From Agrilactobacillus fermenti (GTDB lineage: Bacteria; Bacillota; Bacilli; Lactobacillales; Lactobacillaceae), in contig NZ_JACGCJ010000019.1 of the NCBI RefSeq assembly GCF_021030645.1, forward strand, positions 1 to 55,289: a stretch of DNA of 55,289 nt. Direction: 5' to 3'. The notes below the pieces were generated by a model. That model searched no databases. It had not been told where the DNA came from and was given only the letters and a program-made list of their open reading frames with translations. This document shows, one piece after another, positions 42,315 to 50,856 of this stretch (within the stretch, counting starts at the first letter, position 1; each line of letters begins with the position of its first letter). A program made the position numbers and the translations under genes.

Positions 42315-43736
42315 ATGGATCAACCACAAATTGGTGTTATCGGCATGGCCGTAATGGGCAAAAACTTAGCTTTGAATATTGAAAGCAGGGGCTACACAGT
42401 CGCAATTTTTAATCGGACTGCCGCTAAAACAGAAGCTGTTATGAAAGAACACAGTGAAAAGAAATTAGTACCAAGTTACACAATTGAGGATTTCGTTAAA
42501 TCACTCGAAAAGCCTCGTCGAATTTTAATGATGGTCAAGGCTGGTGCGGGTACTGACGCAGTGATCGATGAGTTATTGCCTTTGCTTGATAAAGGCGATG
42601 TATTGATCGATGGTGGTAATACCTTCTTTGAAGATACCATGCGTCGCAATGAAAAATTAGATCAATCTGGCATTAATTTCATTGGTATGGGCGTTTCTGG
42701 TGGTGAGCTTGGTGCCCTTGAAGGGCCTTCGATGATGCCTGGTGGTCAAAAAGAGGCTTATGATCTAGTAGCGCCTATTCTAGAACAAATTTCTGCTAAA
42801 GCTAACGATGGCGCACCCTGTGTCACTTATATTGGCCCAAATGGCGCAGGCCATTATGTCAAAATGGTACATAACGGTATCGAGTACGGCGATATGGAAT
42901 TGATCGCTGAAAGTTATAACATTATGCGTAATGTGTTGCATTATTCCGTTGAAGATCTTGCAGGTGTCTTCAATGAGTGGAATAAGGGTGAACTTGAAAG
43001 TTATCTGATTGAGATCACAGCCGAAATTTTAACACGCAAAGATGACGAAGGCACTGATGATCCGATCGTTGATATGATTCTAGACGCTGCTGGTAATAAA
43101 GGTACCGGTAAGTGGAGTTCACAAAATGCCTTAGAATTAGGTGTGCCACAGTCACTTATCACCGAAGCTGTTTATGCGCGTTATATTTCTGCTTTAAAGA
43201 CAGAACGGGTTGCCGCCAGCAAAGTTTTGCCGGGTCCAGATAAGATGCCTGAAATCTCTGATGTCAAAGCAACAATTGACAAGGTTCGACAAGCCCTTTA
43301 TTTCAGTAAAATTATGAGTTATGCCCAAGGGTTTGAACAAATGCGTTTTGCTTCCGAAAAATACAATTGGGATTTACAATATGGTGAAATCGCCAAAATC
43401 TGGCGTGCAGGTTGTATTATTCGTGCTCAGTTCTTACAAAAAATTACTGATGCTTACGACCGCAAAGCAGACCTTCAAAACTTGTTATTGGATGATTATT
43501 TCTTAGACATTGCTAAAAACTATCAGCAAGCCACTCGTGATGTCGTTGCTTTGGCAGCGCAAGCAGGTATTCCTGTTCCCGCTTTTAGTGCAGCTATTTC
43601 CTATTATGATTCTTATCGCAGCGAGGTTTTACCAGCTAATTTGATTCAAGCACAACGGGATTATTTTGGTGCCCACACGTATCAACGTGTCGATAAGGAT
43701 GGTATTTTTCATTATACTTGGTATAAAGAACAATAA
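42315..43736 (+). CDS. gnd: 6-phosphogluconate dehydrogenase (decarboxylating)
   Basis: A 473-residue NADP-dependent enzyme of the pentose phosphate pathway that turns 6-phosphogluconate into ribulose 5-phosphate and CO2. The Rossmann motif [16 protein letters not shown] is at 7, the signature [21 protein letters not shown] near 128 and the catalytic HNGIEYGDM near 185. Length and C-terminus are standard. It has its own promoter and terminator. AGGAGGG precedes the ATG. In heterofermentative species this step is central to sugar use; which lifestyle applies cannot be told here. Confidence 0.98.
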   Translation: MDQPQIGVIGMAVMGKNLALNIESRGYTVAIFNRTAAKTEAVMKEHSEKKLVPSYTIEDFVKSLEKPRRILMMVKAGAGTDAVIDELLPLLDKGDVLIDGGNTFFEDTMRRNEKLDQSGINFIGMGVSGGELGALEGPSMMPGGQKEAYDLVAPILEQISAKANDGAPCVTYIGPNGAGHYVKMVHNGIEYGDMELIAESYNIMRNVLHYSVEDLAGVFNEWNKGELESYLIEITAEILTRKDDEGTDDPIVDMILDAAGNKGTGKWSSQNALELGVPQSLITEAVYARYISALKTERVAASKVLPGPDKMPEISDVKATIDKVRQALYFSKIMSYAQGFEQMRFASEKYNWDLQYGEIAKIWRAGCIIRAQFLQKITDAYDRKADLQNLLLDDYFLDIAKNYQQATRDVVALAAQAGIPVPAFSAAISYYDSYRSEVLPANLIQAQRDYFGAHTYQRVDKDGIFHYTWYKEQ

Positions 43737-43761
43737 TTATAATTATTATTTATGAGATTAG

Positions 43762-43791
43762 ACTGAGATACTTTTGTATCTCAGTTTTTTG
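43762..43791 (+). terminator. terminator after gnd
   Basis: CTGAGATAC at 43763-43771 pairs with GTATCTCAG at 43776-43784 around TTTT, then six T. The 150 bases after it hold an extended -10 (TATGGTAAAAT near 43853-43863) that may serve the two-component genes. Confidence 0.9.
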
Positions 43792-43949
43792 TTATCCTAA
43801 TTTAATACGATTCGCTCATAATTTATGAAGTTTTGCTGTATTAAGTTGGTTCTTATGGTAAAATGGCATGTGGAAAAGTTTCACTTTTTAATTTATATAA
43901 TATGATTAAGCCCAACTAAGTGGATTATTATAAGGAGCTGCTTTTTTTA

Positions 43950-44636
43950 ATGAGTAGAATATTAGTAATTGAGGATGAAAAAAATTTAGCACGATTCGTT
44001 GAATTGGAGCTAAAACATGAAGGTTATGACGCTGAAGTTTACTTTAATGGGCGTACTGGATTAGATGCGGCACTTAATGAGGATTGGGATGCTATTTTAC
44101 TAGATTTAATGCTGCCAGAGTTGAATGGTTTGGAAGTTGCTCGTCGTGTTCGCCAAGTCAAAAATACACCGATTATTATTATGACAGCTCGGGATTCAGT
44201 CATTGATCGTGTTTCTGGACTAGATCATGGCGCTGATGACTATATTGTCAAACCTTTTGCTATTGAAGAACTTTTAGCACGGTTGCGCGCACTTTTACGC
44301 AGAATCGACATTGAAGGCGAACATAATGCAAATAAGCAACACACCATTACGTATCGCGATCTGACGATTGAAAAAGAAAATCGAGTTGTGCGTCGGGGCG
44401 AGGATATCATTGAACTTACCAAGCGCGAGTATGAATTGCTTTTGACATTGATGGAAAACGTTAATGTCGTTTTATCTCGGGAACTTTTATTGCGTAAAGT
44501 ATGGGGTTATGATTCCAACGCTGAAACAAACGTTGTGGATGTTTATATTCGCTATTTACGTAATAAAATCGATGTTGCTGGCAAGCCAAGCTATATTCAA
44601 ACAGTTCGTGGTACAGGATACGTTATGCGCTCCTAG
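43950..44636 (+). CDS. OmpR-family response regulator (ArlR/LisR-like)
   Basis: A 228-residue DNA-binding regulator. The receiver domain has acidic pocket EDE near 8, phosphoacceptor Asp in [10 protein letters not shown] near 52, Thr in IIMTARD and Lys in IVKPFAIEE. The C-terminal winged helix (about 130-226) has [15 protein letters not shown] and [22 protein letters not shown]. The start at 43950 ([10 protein letters not shown]) follows AAGGAG. It is 25 bases before its kinase. Similarity in layout is to ArlRS/LisRK; the signal is unknown. Confidence 0.92.
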   Translation: MSRILVIEDEKNLARFVELELKHEGYDAEVYFNGRTGLDAALNEDWDAILLDLMLPELNGLEVARRVRQVKNTPIIIMTARDSVIDRVSGLDHGADDYIVKPFAIEELLARLRALLRRIDIEGEHNANKQHTITYRDLTIEKENRVVRRGEDIIELTKREYELLLTLMENVNVVLSRELLLRKVWGYDSNAETNVVDVYIRYLRNKIDVAGKPSYIQTVRGTGYVMRS

Positions 44637-44661
44637 ACTGTGAAGGGGGAATGCTGATTTG

Positions 44662-46203
44662 ATGGAAGAACAAGTTGCTCAACCACAAAAGCGCACCCGT
44701 AGTTTAAAGACATCTTTAAAGGCCAAATGGACTTTAGGGATGTCTGTTATTATACTGGGAACGCTACTCTTGTTCTCATTTGTGATTTATTATACGGTTC
44801 GAAACGTCTTATTGGATCAGGAAAAAATTACAGTTCAAGAAACAATTACGGCTGTTAAACATCGATTAGATTCTGAAACACATGAATTGTCTGCAGATAA
44901 TGTGTTGCCGCGTTTAAATATTGAACGAGATAAAAATGCGCTTTATCCAGCCTCACCGAATTGGGATCAGACCGATGTTTTTCAAGATTCGGTCATACAA
45001 AAGTTATCACGGAATGATATTAATGTTGGTGTTTATAATAGTCGTGGTACACAAATTTTTACAACTAAAGCTACTTCTTTGCCGTTAAAGAATACGCGTG
45101 ACTTAGGGGTGTTTTTGCGCGAATATAAGCACCAAACGGTGATGCAAGGCAAAGCTGCGATACATTCACAGCGCAATAATCGTTTGATTGGCTATATTCA
45201 AGTTGTTGACGGTATGGTAAGCTATCATCGCAATATGGAGCGTTTGCGCTTATTTATGGTTCTATTTACAGCCATAGCTGTCCTGCTAGGCGGTTTGGCT
45301 TCATTTCTGATTATTCGACATTTTCTTAGGCCGATTCGCAAGTTGAGTGATGCCATTGAATTGGTTAAAGTCGAGCCCAATACTCAAATGCGTGTGCCAG
45401 AAATTAATAGTGACGATGAATTAGCCGAACTAACTGATGAATTCAATCATATGTTAGATAAAACCCAACGTTTTGTAGATGCTCAAAATAATTTTGTCCA
45501 AGATGTATCTCACGAACTAAGGACGCCTGTCGCTGTTTTAGAAGGGCATCTACAATTGTTGAATCGCTGGGGCAAGGATGATCCAGAAGTTTTGGATGAA
45601 TCATTAAATGCTTCTATCCAAGAATTACAACGGATGAAATATTTGATTCAAGAAATGTTAGATCTATCACGCGCCGATCAGGTTGAGGAACTTTATGGCC
45701 AAGAAACTACAGAGGTAGTCCCATTGGTCGATCAAATTTATAATAACTTTAAAATGTTACATCCAGAATTTTCAATTGTTTTGGATTTAGATTTAAAGGC
45801 GGATACTTTCGTAAGAATTTATCGTAATCATCTTGAACAAATTTTAGTCATCTTAATGGATAATGCCGTTAAATATTCTGAAAATCGAAAAGAAATTCAC
45901 TTATCAGCCTCACAAGATTCTCGTTTTGTAAATATTGCAGTTCAAGATTTTGGCGCAGGTATACCTGAAAATGATCGTAAAAATATTTTCAATCGATTCT
46001 ACCGCGTTGATAAGGCTCGCAGTCGGGACAAAGGCGGTAATGGATTGGGACTTTCGATTGCTCAACGCTTGATTGAAAGCTACCATGGTAGCATTTCAGT
46101 AGAAAGTACCGTTGGTTCAGGGTCGATTTTTCGGATAGACGTGCCTTTATTTGTACCAGAAGCTGAGAAAGAAGAAGAAAAACTGGCTAAAAAGGAACAA
46201 TAA
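44662..46203 (+). CDS. sensor histidine kinase (ArlS/LisK-like)
   Basis: A 513-residue membrane kinase: membrane segment 1 (about 29-53), an extracytoplasmic sensor of about 140 residues, segment 2 (about 197-220), HAMP, the phosphoacceptor VSHELRTPVAVLEGH near 287, then the ATPase domain with N-box DNAVKYSENR near 402, G1 DFGAGI and G2 GGNGLGLSIA. The tail is Glu/Lys-rich. The ATG at 44662 is used; TTG one codon earlier has slightly better spacing from GGGGG. It pairs with the preceding regulator. Confidence 0.93.
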   Translation: MEEQVAQPQKRTRSLKTSLKAKWTLGMSVIILGTLLLFSFVIYYTVRNVLLDQEKITVQETITAVKHRLDSETHELSADNVLPRLNIERDKNALYPASPNWDQTDVFQDSVIQKLSRNDINVGVYNSRGTQIFTTKATSLPLKNTRDLGVFLREYKHQTVMQGKAAIHSQRNNRLIGYIQVVDGMVSYHRNMERLRLFMVLFTAIAVLLGGLASFLIIRHFLRPIRKLSDAIELVKVEPNTQMRVPEINSDDELAELTDEFNHMLDKTQRFVDAQNNFVQDVSHELRTPVAVLEGHLQLLNRWGKDDPEVLDESLNASIQELQRMKYLIQEMLDLSRADQVEELYGQETTEVVPLVDQIYNNFKMLHPEFSIVLDLDLKADTFVRIYRNHLEQILVILMDNAVKYSENRKEIHLSASQDSRFVNIAVQDFGAGIPENDRKNIFNRFYRVDKARSRDKGGNGLGLSIAQRLIESYHGSISVESTVGSGSIFRIDVPLFVPEAEKEEEKLAKKEQ

Positions 46204-46232
46204 GTTTGTGACATTTTTTATCAAAGGATAAC

Positions 46233-46267
46233 AAAAAAGAGGGCCATTACGGCACCTCTTTTTTTTA
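46233..46267. terminator. bidirectional terminator between the kinase and yidC
   Basis: AAAAAAGAGG pairs with CCTCTTTTTT, with GCC/GGC inside, between convergent genes. T runs occur in both directions. Confidence 0.88.
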
Positions 46268-47257
46268 CTATCTTGGTCGATTCTGTTTACCAGCGTTACG
46301 TTGACGATTGCGCTCATGAATTGCTTTAAGCGATTCCGCCGTTTCAGAACTATTCGTTTGAGTAGTTGCGGCTGGATTGTCATCTAGTGACTCAATGACT
46401 TGTTCATTGACAACTTCTACAATTGGTTTATTTTTAAGTTCTGTATCAATTTGTTTTTTAATACGTGGGGTCATCCAAAATGTAACGATAATTTGTTGGA
46501 TGACAACGATTAGACCACCGACTAGGAAATATAGGCCTAAACCAGCTGGTGCAATCAAAGCAAAAATAAATGTCGTAATTGGTCCCATCATCGCAGAAAC
46601 ACGCATTGCTTGTTTTTGCGCTTCTGGAACAGATAAAAGCATGAGGTAACTTTGCAAGGCATAAAATAAAGTTGCAACGATTACAACAACCAAGTTGGAG
46701 CGGCCTAAATTAATACCCAGGAAATGCGCAGAAGAAATTTCAGGTGAGTACATAACAGCTTGAAAAATCCCGATCATAATTGGAAATTGAATGATCAGGG
46801 GTAAACAACCCATGCCACCAGTCAAACTAAGATCATTTTTCTTATAAACATCCATTTGCAGTTGACCAAGCTTTGCTTGCGCTGCTTGAGAATTATTCTT
46901 TTTCATTTGCTTTTGAATCAACTGTAACTGAGGCTGGATCCGTTGAACTTTTTCTTGTTGAATGGTGGACTTCTTAGATTGAACTAACATCAACGGTAAA
47001 ATAATCAAACGGACCACAAAAGTAATAATCAAGATACCCCAGCCATAACCACTAGGGCCTCCAATCTTATCAGCCGTCCAATTGATTAGATGCTGCATTG
47101 GTACGGCTAAACCATTATAAAGTGTGCCATAAAAGAATCCTGAGGGTGGTTTTTGCCCTGGCTTGTAGAAATTCTGAAATGAACAACCGCTTAAAATAAA
47201 CATTAGTGCAAAGGCTGAACAAATCAAAAGTAAGTATTTAATTTTTTTTTGCTTCAT
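46268..47257 (-). CDS. yidC: YidC/Oxa1-family membrane protein insertase (lipoprotein type)
   Basis: A 329-residue insertase. A signal peptide ends in lipobox ILSGC (Cys near 25). Five transmembrane segments follow, with the cytoplasmic loop KSTIQQEKVQRIQPQLQLIQKQMKKN and MGCLPLIIQFPIMIGIFQAV, the family hallmark, and the late segment PAGLGLYFLVGGLIVVIQQ. The basic tail (ERNRQRNAGKQNRPR) may touch ribosomes, as in YidC2 types. acyP precedes it by 57 bases on the same strand. GGAAG precedes the ATG. Confidence 0.95.
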   Translation of the reverse strand: MKQKKIKYLLLICSAFALMFILSGCSFQNFYKPGQKPPSGFFYGTLYNGLAVPMQHLINWTADKIGGPSGYGWGILIITFVVRLIILPLMLVQSKKSTIQQEKVQRIQPQLQLIQKQMKKNNSQAAQAKLGQLQMDVYKKNDLSLTGGMGCLPLIIQFPIMIGIFQAVMYSPEISSAHFLGINLGRSNLVVVIVATLFYALQSYLMLLSVPEAQKQAMRVSAMMGPITTFIFALIAPAGLGLYFLVGGLIVVIQQIIVTFWMTPRIKKQIDTELKNKPIVEVVNEQVIESLDDNPAATTQTNSSETAESLKAIHERNRQRNAGKQNRPR

Positions 47258-47314
47258 GTTAGCTTCCCTTCCGATAAGAATACAAAATTACTATACGTGA
47301 AGGGAAGCCAATAT

Positions 47315-47596
47315 TCAACCAATCACGCGAAATTTTGAAAAATCGGGCGTAGGACTGAGTGATTGCACGATAACTTTTTGTACTTTACTAAACGGGGTGG
47401 GAGAAGCCTTAATTGCGGCTACAAACTGATCTACAGCTTGTTTTGGACCAACCACTTCAATATAGACAGAGCCATCACTTTTATTTGCGACGGTACCTGC
47501 TAAATGATATTCATCTGCTAACATTTTAGTCGTATAACGAAAGCCAACACCTTGAACACGACCAAAAACAGTTAATGCTAATGCCTTTTGCATCAC
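47315..47596 (-). CDS. acyP: acylphosphatase
   Basis: A 93-residue enzyme that hydrolyses acyl phosphates. The active-site loop VFGRVQGVGFRYTT (catalytic Arg) and ANKSDGSVYIEVVG (Asn) are intact. TAGGAGG precedes the ATG. It lies upstream of yidC, a common arrangement in lactobacilli, and faces ysgA across a 63-base gap containing TTATAAT near 47617, which could serve either direction. Confidence 0.95.
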   Translation of the reverse strand: MMQKALALTVFGRVQGVGFRYTTKMLADEYHLAGTVANKSDGSVYIEVVGPKQAVDQFVAAIKASPTPFSKVQKVIVQSLSPTPDFSKFRVIG

Positions 47597-47659
47597 ATGA
47601 CCTCCTAGAGAACATGTTATAATACGATGGAATAGATAGAAATAGAATAAGGTGAAACT

Positions 47660-48421
47660 ATGAAGATAATTCGTTCAACTCAAAACGATCAGATTAAGCA
47701 AATTCATAAATTAAAACAAACTAAGTATCAAAAAAAATTTGGGGCTTATTTATTGGAAGGCCCTCATGAAGTGCAAGAAGCGATTCAGGCACATGCGCCA
47801 ATTAAACACTTATTGATTACTGAGGGCATTCAGTTGAGCTTTGCGACTGAAGCAACTGAAATTGATATGATTCAAATTGAGCCTAGCGTCAGTGCTTACT
47901 TATCCGACACGAAAGCAACACAAGGTATTTTTGCCGTTATCAAAATAGCCGAACAAACCTTACCAACTGATTTAGCGGGAGGTTGGATTTTGCTGGATGC
48001 CTTGCAGGATCCAGGAAATCTTGGCACCATTATTCGAACAGCAGATGCTTTGGGTTTGAAAGGTGTTATTTTAGGCGAAGGTACAGTATCAGTATACAAT
48101 CCAAAAGTATTGCGTGCACTTCAAGGCAGTCAGTTTCATTTACAAATAGTGACCCAATCATTACTGACTGTATTAACTGCGCTGAAGCAACAACAAATTC
48201 CGGTTTTTGGCACTGCGTTAACACCAAATGCGGTCGGTATTGAGCAAATACCCGCTACATCGAATTTCGCCGTCGTGATCGGTAATGAGGGCAACGGTGT
48301 TTCGGACGCTATTCTTGCGCAGACAACTCAAAATATTGTAATTCCGATCAGAGGTAAAGCAGAATCACTGAATGCGGCAGTTGCAGCTGCAATTATAATG
48401 TACCATTTTTCACAAGGATAG
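47660..48421 (+). CDS. ysgA: TrmH/SpoU-family RNA 2'-O-methyltransferase YsgA
   Basis: A 253-residue SPOUT methyltransferase with an N-terminal substrate-binding part and the knotted catalytic domain. Motif 1 is LQDPGNLGTIIRTADALG near 112, motif 2 VVIGNEGNGVS near 206 and motif 3 IPIRGKAESLNAAVAAAI near 231. The exact rRNA or tRNA target is unknown. In Bacillus ysgA also lies next to pheST. AAGGTG precedes the ATG. Confidence 0.92.
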   Translation: MKIIRSTQNDQIKQIHKLKQTKYQKKFGAYLLEGPHEVQEAIQAHAPIKHLLITEGIQLSFATEATEIDMIQIEPSVSAYLSDTKATQGIFAVIKIAEQTLPTDLAGGWILLDALQDPGNLGTIIRTADALGLKGVILGEGTVSVYNPKVLRALQGSQFHLQIVTQSLLTVLTALKQQQIPVFGTALTPNAVGIEQIPATSNFAVVIGNEGNGVSDAILAQTTQNIVIPIRGKAESLNAAVAAAIIMYHFSQG

Positions 48422-48461
48422 ATTATTTTAATAAATTTACTAATTTTTTAGAAGTAAATCA

Positions 48462-48490
48462 TTGCACTTAAATACTTTAAATGATATTAT
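48462..48490 (+). promoter_or_regulatory. promoter of the HD-domain gene
   Basis: TTGCAC at 48462-48467, 17-base spacer, TATTAT at 48485-48490. Confidence 0.7.
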
Positions 48491-48534
48491 GTCGTTAGTT
48501 TTTGAATATGTGACTTTGTCAAAGGAGTTTGTGA

Positions 48535-49041
48535 ATGACCGTAAATAGTTGGCAACATGATTCTGAATACGTCGCATTAGTTTCGGATTTATTACAAAGA
48601 GATGAAGTATTAAGATTAGCAGAATTTACCCAACATTATTATTCTAACCGATTGGAACATTCGATTCATGTTTCATATCGGAGTTATCTGATTGGGAAAA
48701 AACTTGGATTAAATACGCGTGCTTTAGCAAGAGCTGGCCTTTTACACGACTTATTTTATTACGATTGGCGTAATACGAAGTTTGATATGGGTACACATGC
48801 TTATGTCCATCCAAGAATCGCCTTAAGAAATGCTGAAAAAATTACCGATCTATCTCCAATGGAAAAAGACATTATCATCAAGCATATGTTTGGTGCTACC
48901 TTGGCTTTACCAAAGTACAAAGAGAGTTGGGTTGTTACACTGGTTGATGACTATTGCGCCCTTGAAGAAGTCGGAGATCCTTTATACCATCGAGCTGCAG
49001 CAAGAATTAAAAAGCATTTTGGCGTTTCTATAGAACAATAA
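48535..49041 (+). CDS. HD-domain hydrolase of unknown substrate
   Basis: A 168-residue HD-superfamily protein. Metal-binding residues are in NRLEHSIHVSYRSY (His), GLLHDLFYYDW (His-Asp, near 81) and a later HMFGATL and DDYCALEE. It is probably a metal-dependent phosphohydrolase, but the substrate is unknown. It has its own promoter and an AAAGGAG ribosome site, and it ends at the terminator 49056-49081, within which the next gene's promoter begins. Confidence 0.88.
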   Translation: MTVNSWQHDSEYVALVSDLLQRDEVLRLAEFTQHYYSNRLEHSIHVSYRSYLIGKKLGLNTRALARAGLLHDLFYYDWRNTKFDMGTHAYVHPRIALRNAEKITDLSPMEKDIIIKHMFGATLALPKYKESWVVTLVDDYCALEEVGDPLYHRAAARIKKHFGVSIEQ

Positions 49042-49055
49042 TTTAAAAATCAAAC

Positions 49056-49081
49056 AAAGGTTGCGTTAAGCAGCCTTTTTG
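49056..49081 (+). terminator. terminator after the HD-domain gene
   Basis: AAAGGTTGC at 49056-49064 pairs with GCAGCCTTT at 49070-49078 (one G-U), followed by T. Its TTGCGT doubles as the -35 of the next promoter. Confidence 0.75.
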
Positions 49082-49101
49082 TGTATACTTATTTTAAGTA
49101 A
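49061..49101 (+). promoter_or_regulatory. promoter and autoregulatory operator of the HxlR regulator
   Basis: TTGCGT at 49061-49066, a 17-base spacer and TATACT at 49084-49089 form the promoter. ATACTT-ATTTT-AAGTAA at 49085-49101 contains TACT-N7-AGTA and covers the -10 and expected start point. It shares architecture with the palindrome at 36021-36037, so autorepression is likely. Confidence 0.72.
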
Positions 49102-49117
49102 GCGAGGGGTGATCGGA

Positions 49118-49483
49118 ATGATGCAAAAAACAACCAATGTTGAAGCATGTCAAAAGAAACAAATTGAATTGTGTCCACGTTTTCAAAAGACTTTTTCTAT
49201 TTTAGGGAAAAAATGGAACGGCCTGATCATTGATGTATTGGTCGAGAATGGCACATTAAGATTTCGTGATTTAGCACATTCAATTGAAAAGTGCAGTGAT
49301 CGTGTCTTAGTTGAACGCTTAAAAGAACTTGAACGAGAAAATATTGTTAGTCGTGTCTCATTTTATGATAGCAATCTTGTAGAATATCATTTAACTGAAA
49401 AAGGCAAGGCTTTAGCACCAGTCATGGCATCAGTGCATGCTTGGGCTGACGAATACATTACCGAAGCTGAATGTGACGCTTAG
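49118..49483 (+). CDS. HxlR-family (DUF24) redox-type transcriptional regulator, YodB/CatR-like
   Basis: A 121-residue winged-helix regulator. The segment LCPRFQKTFSILGKKWNGLIIDVL has the conserved Cys (residue 19 from the ATG at 49118) directly before Pro. This is the thiol that senses quinones or diamide in Bacillus YodB and CatR. Further Cys are at 11, near 65 (KCSDRVL) and near the end. The recognition helix is in RVLVERLKELERENIVSR. The promoter carries a TACT-N7-AGTA palindrome also found before the dioxygenase operon. GAGGGG precedes the ATG; the next codon is also ATG. Confidence 0.92.
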   Translation: MMQKTTNVEACQKKQIELCPRFQKTFSILGKKWNGLIIDVLVENGTLRFRDLAHSIEKCSDRVLVERLKELERENIVSRVSFYDSNLVEYHLTEKGKALAPVMASVHAWADEYITEAECDA

Positions 49484-49493
49484 TGATTCTGTA

Positions 49494-49521
49494 TTGACTT
49501 TCTGCAAGCTTGCGGTATGAT
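49494..49521 (+). promoter_or_regulatory. promoter of the pheST T-box transcript
   Basis: TTGACT at 49494-49499, 16-base spacer, TATGAT at 49516-49521, immediately after hxlR. Confidence 0.78.
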
Positions 49522-49529
49522 AGCTATAT

Positions 49530-49773
49530 TGAAAAACGTTGAAGGAAAATAGTAATACAACTAGGCGGGTTAGAGAGATAATCGTTTTCTGAAATATTAT
49601 CCGATGTTTGGTTGTACGAATTCGCTTCCTGAGTTGACACTTAGGCTTTCTTGCTGAAGGTGCTCCGGTTGAGTGACCGTTAAACATGAAGTGTATAGCG
49701 TTTTTGACGTTGTAAATTAGGGTGGTACCGCGTGTAGACCTCGTCCCTTTGTTGGATGAGGTCTTTTTTTTGT
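49530..49773 (+). promoter_or_regulatory. T-box riboswitch of pheST (specifier TTC, phenylalanine)
   Basis: Stem I is bounded by AGGAA at 49543-49547 with TTCCT at 49626-49630 and by ACAAC at 49557-49561 with GTTGT at 49611-49615. The specifier loop between them reads ACGAATTCG, with TTC (Phe) at 49621-49623. The T-box AGGGTGGTACCGCG is at 49719-49732; TGGT fits an ACCA tRNA end. The terminator follows. Confidence 0.93.
49736..49771 (+). terminator. T-box terminator before pheS
   Basis: AGACCTCGTCC at 49736-49746 pairs with GGATGAGGTCT at 49754-49764 (one G-U), then eight T. Confidence 0.92.
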
Positions 49774-49803
49774 GATTAATATGACCCAAGAAAGGAATTG
49801 CTT

Positions 49804-50850
49804 ATGAGTTTAAAAAATGATTTAGAAGTATTGCGTGATCAGGGCTTAACCCAAATTAAAGCCACTGAGTCAATGAAAGATCTAAATGATATTCGTGTCA
49901 AATTATTGGGGAAAAAGGGGCCAATTACGAATGTTCTCCGGGGGATGAAAGACTTATCTCCAGAGGAACGGCCAAAAGTTGGTGCTTTTGCTAATGAGAT
50001 TCGGGATACATTAACGACAGCAATTGAAACACGGAAAAATAGTTTAGAAGCAGAAGCTCTAAATAAGCAACTTGCGGCGGAAACAATCGATGTTACCTTA
50101 CCAGGTCGGCAGGTTCATGTGGGCACGAGCCACATCCTCACACAGACCATGGATGATATTGAAGAATTATTTATTGGTATGGGCTATCAAGTTGTGGACG
50201 GGCCTGAAGTTGAAGAAGATCATTACAATTTTGAAATGATGAATATTCCTAAGAATCATCCCGCTCGTGATATGCAAGATACGTTTTATATTACAAATGA
50301 ATTGCTGATGCGGACACATACTTCTCCAGTTCAGGCACGAACATTAGAAAAACATGACTTTTCTCAGGGCCCTCTAAAAATGATCAGTCCAGGCCGGGTT
50401 TTCCGTCGTGACACAGATGATGCCACCCATTCACATCAATTCCATCAAATTGAAGGCCTAGTTGTTGATAAACATATTACAATGGCTGATTTAAAGGGAA
50501 CATTGGAAGTTTTGGCGAAGCATGTCTTCGGTGCTGAAAGAACGATTCGTTTACGCCCAAGCTATTTCCCATTTACTGAGCCTTCAGTTGAAGTAGATGT
50601 TTCATGTTTTGCCTGTGGCGGTAAAGGCTGTGCTGTTTGTAAATATACCGGATGGATCGAGGTTCTTGGTGCCGGAATGGTTCATCCAAATGTTATCAAA
50701 AATGCTGGAATCGATCCTGATGTCTATGGCGGCTTTGCCTTTGGGTTAGGACCTGATCGCTTTGCGATGTTGAAATATGGTATTGATGATATTCGTGAAT
50801 TCTATCTAAATGATATTCGTTTCTTACATCAATTTAATACGGAAGGATAA
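49804..50850 (+). CDS. pheS: phenylalanyl-tRNA synthetase alpha subunit
   Basis: A 348-residue catalytic subunit of the heterotetrameric class II enzyme. The N-terminal coiled coil (1-85) is followed by motif 1, motif 2 ([24 protein letters not shown] near 200) and motif 3 ([17 protein letters not shown] near 313). [13 protein letters not shown] cysteine cluster near 267 is present, as in many bacterial PheS. The ATG at 49804 follows AAAGGA. pheT starts 6 bases after the stop. Confidence 0.97.
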   Translation: MSLKNDLEVLRDQGLTQIKATESMKDLNDIRVKLLGKKGPITNVLRGMKDLSPEERPKVGAFANEIRDTLTTAIETRKNSLEAEALNKQLAAETIDVTLPGRQVHVGTSHILTQTMDDIEELFIGMGYQVVDGPEVEEDHYNFEMMNIPKNHPARDMQDTFYITNELLMRTHTSPVQARTLEKHDFSQGPLKMISPGRVFRRDTDDATHSHQFHQIEGLVVDKHITMADLKGTLEVLAKHVFGAERTIRLRPSYFPFTEPSVEVDVSCFACGGKGCAVCKYTGWIEVLGAGMVHPNVIKNAGIDPDVYGGFAFGLGPDRFAMLKYGIDDIREFYLNDIRFLHQFNTEG

Positions 50851-50856
50851 GACAAA

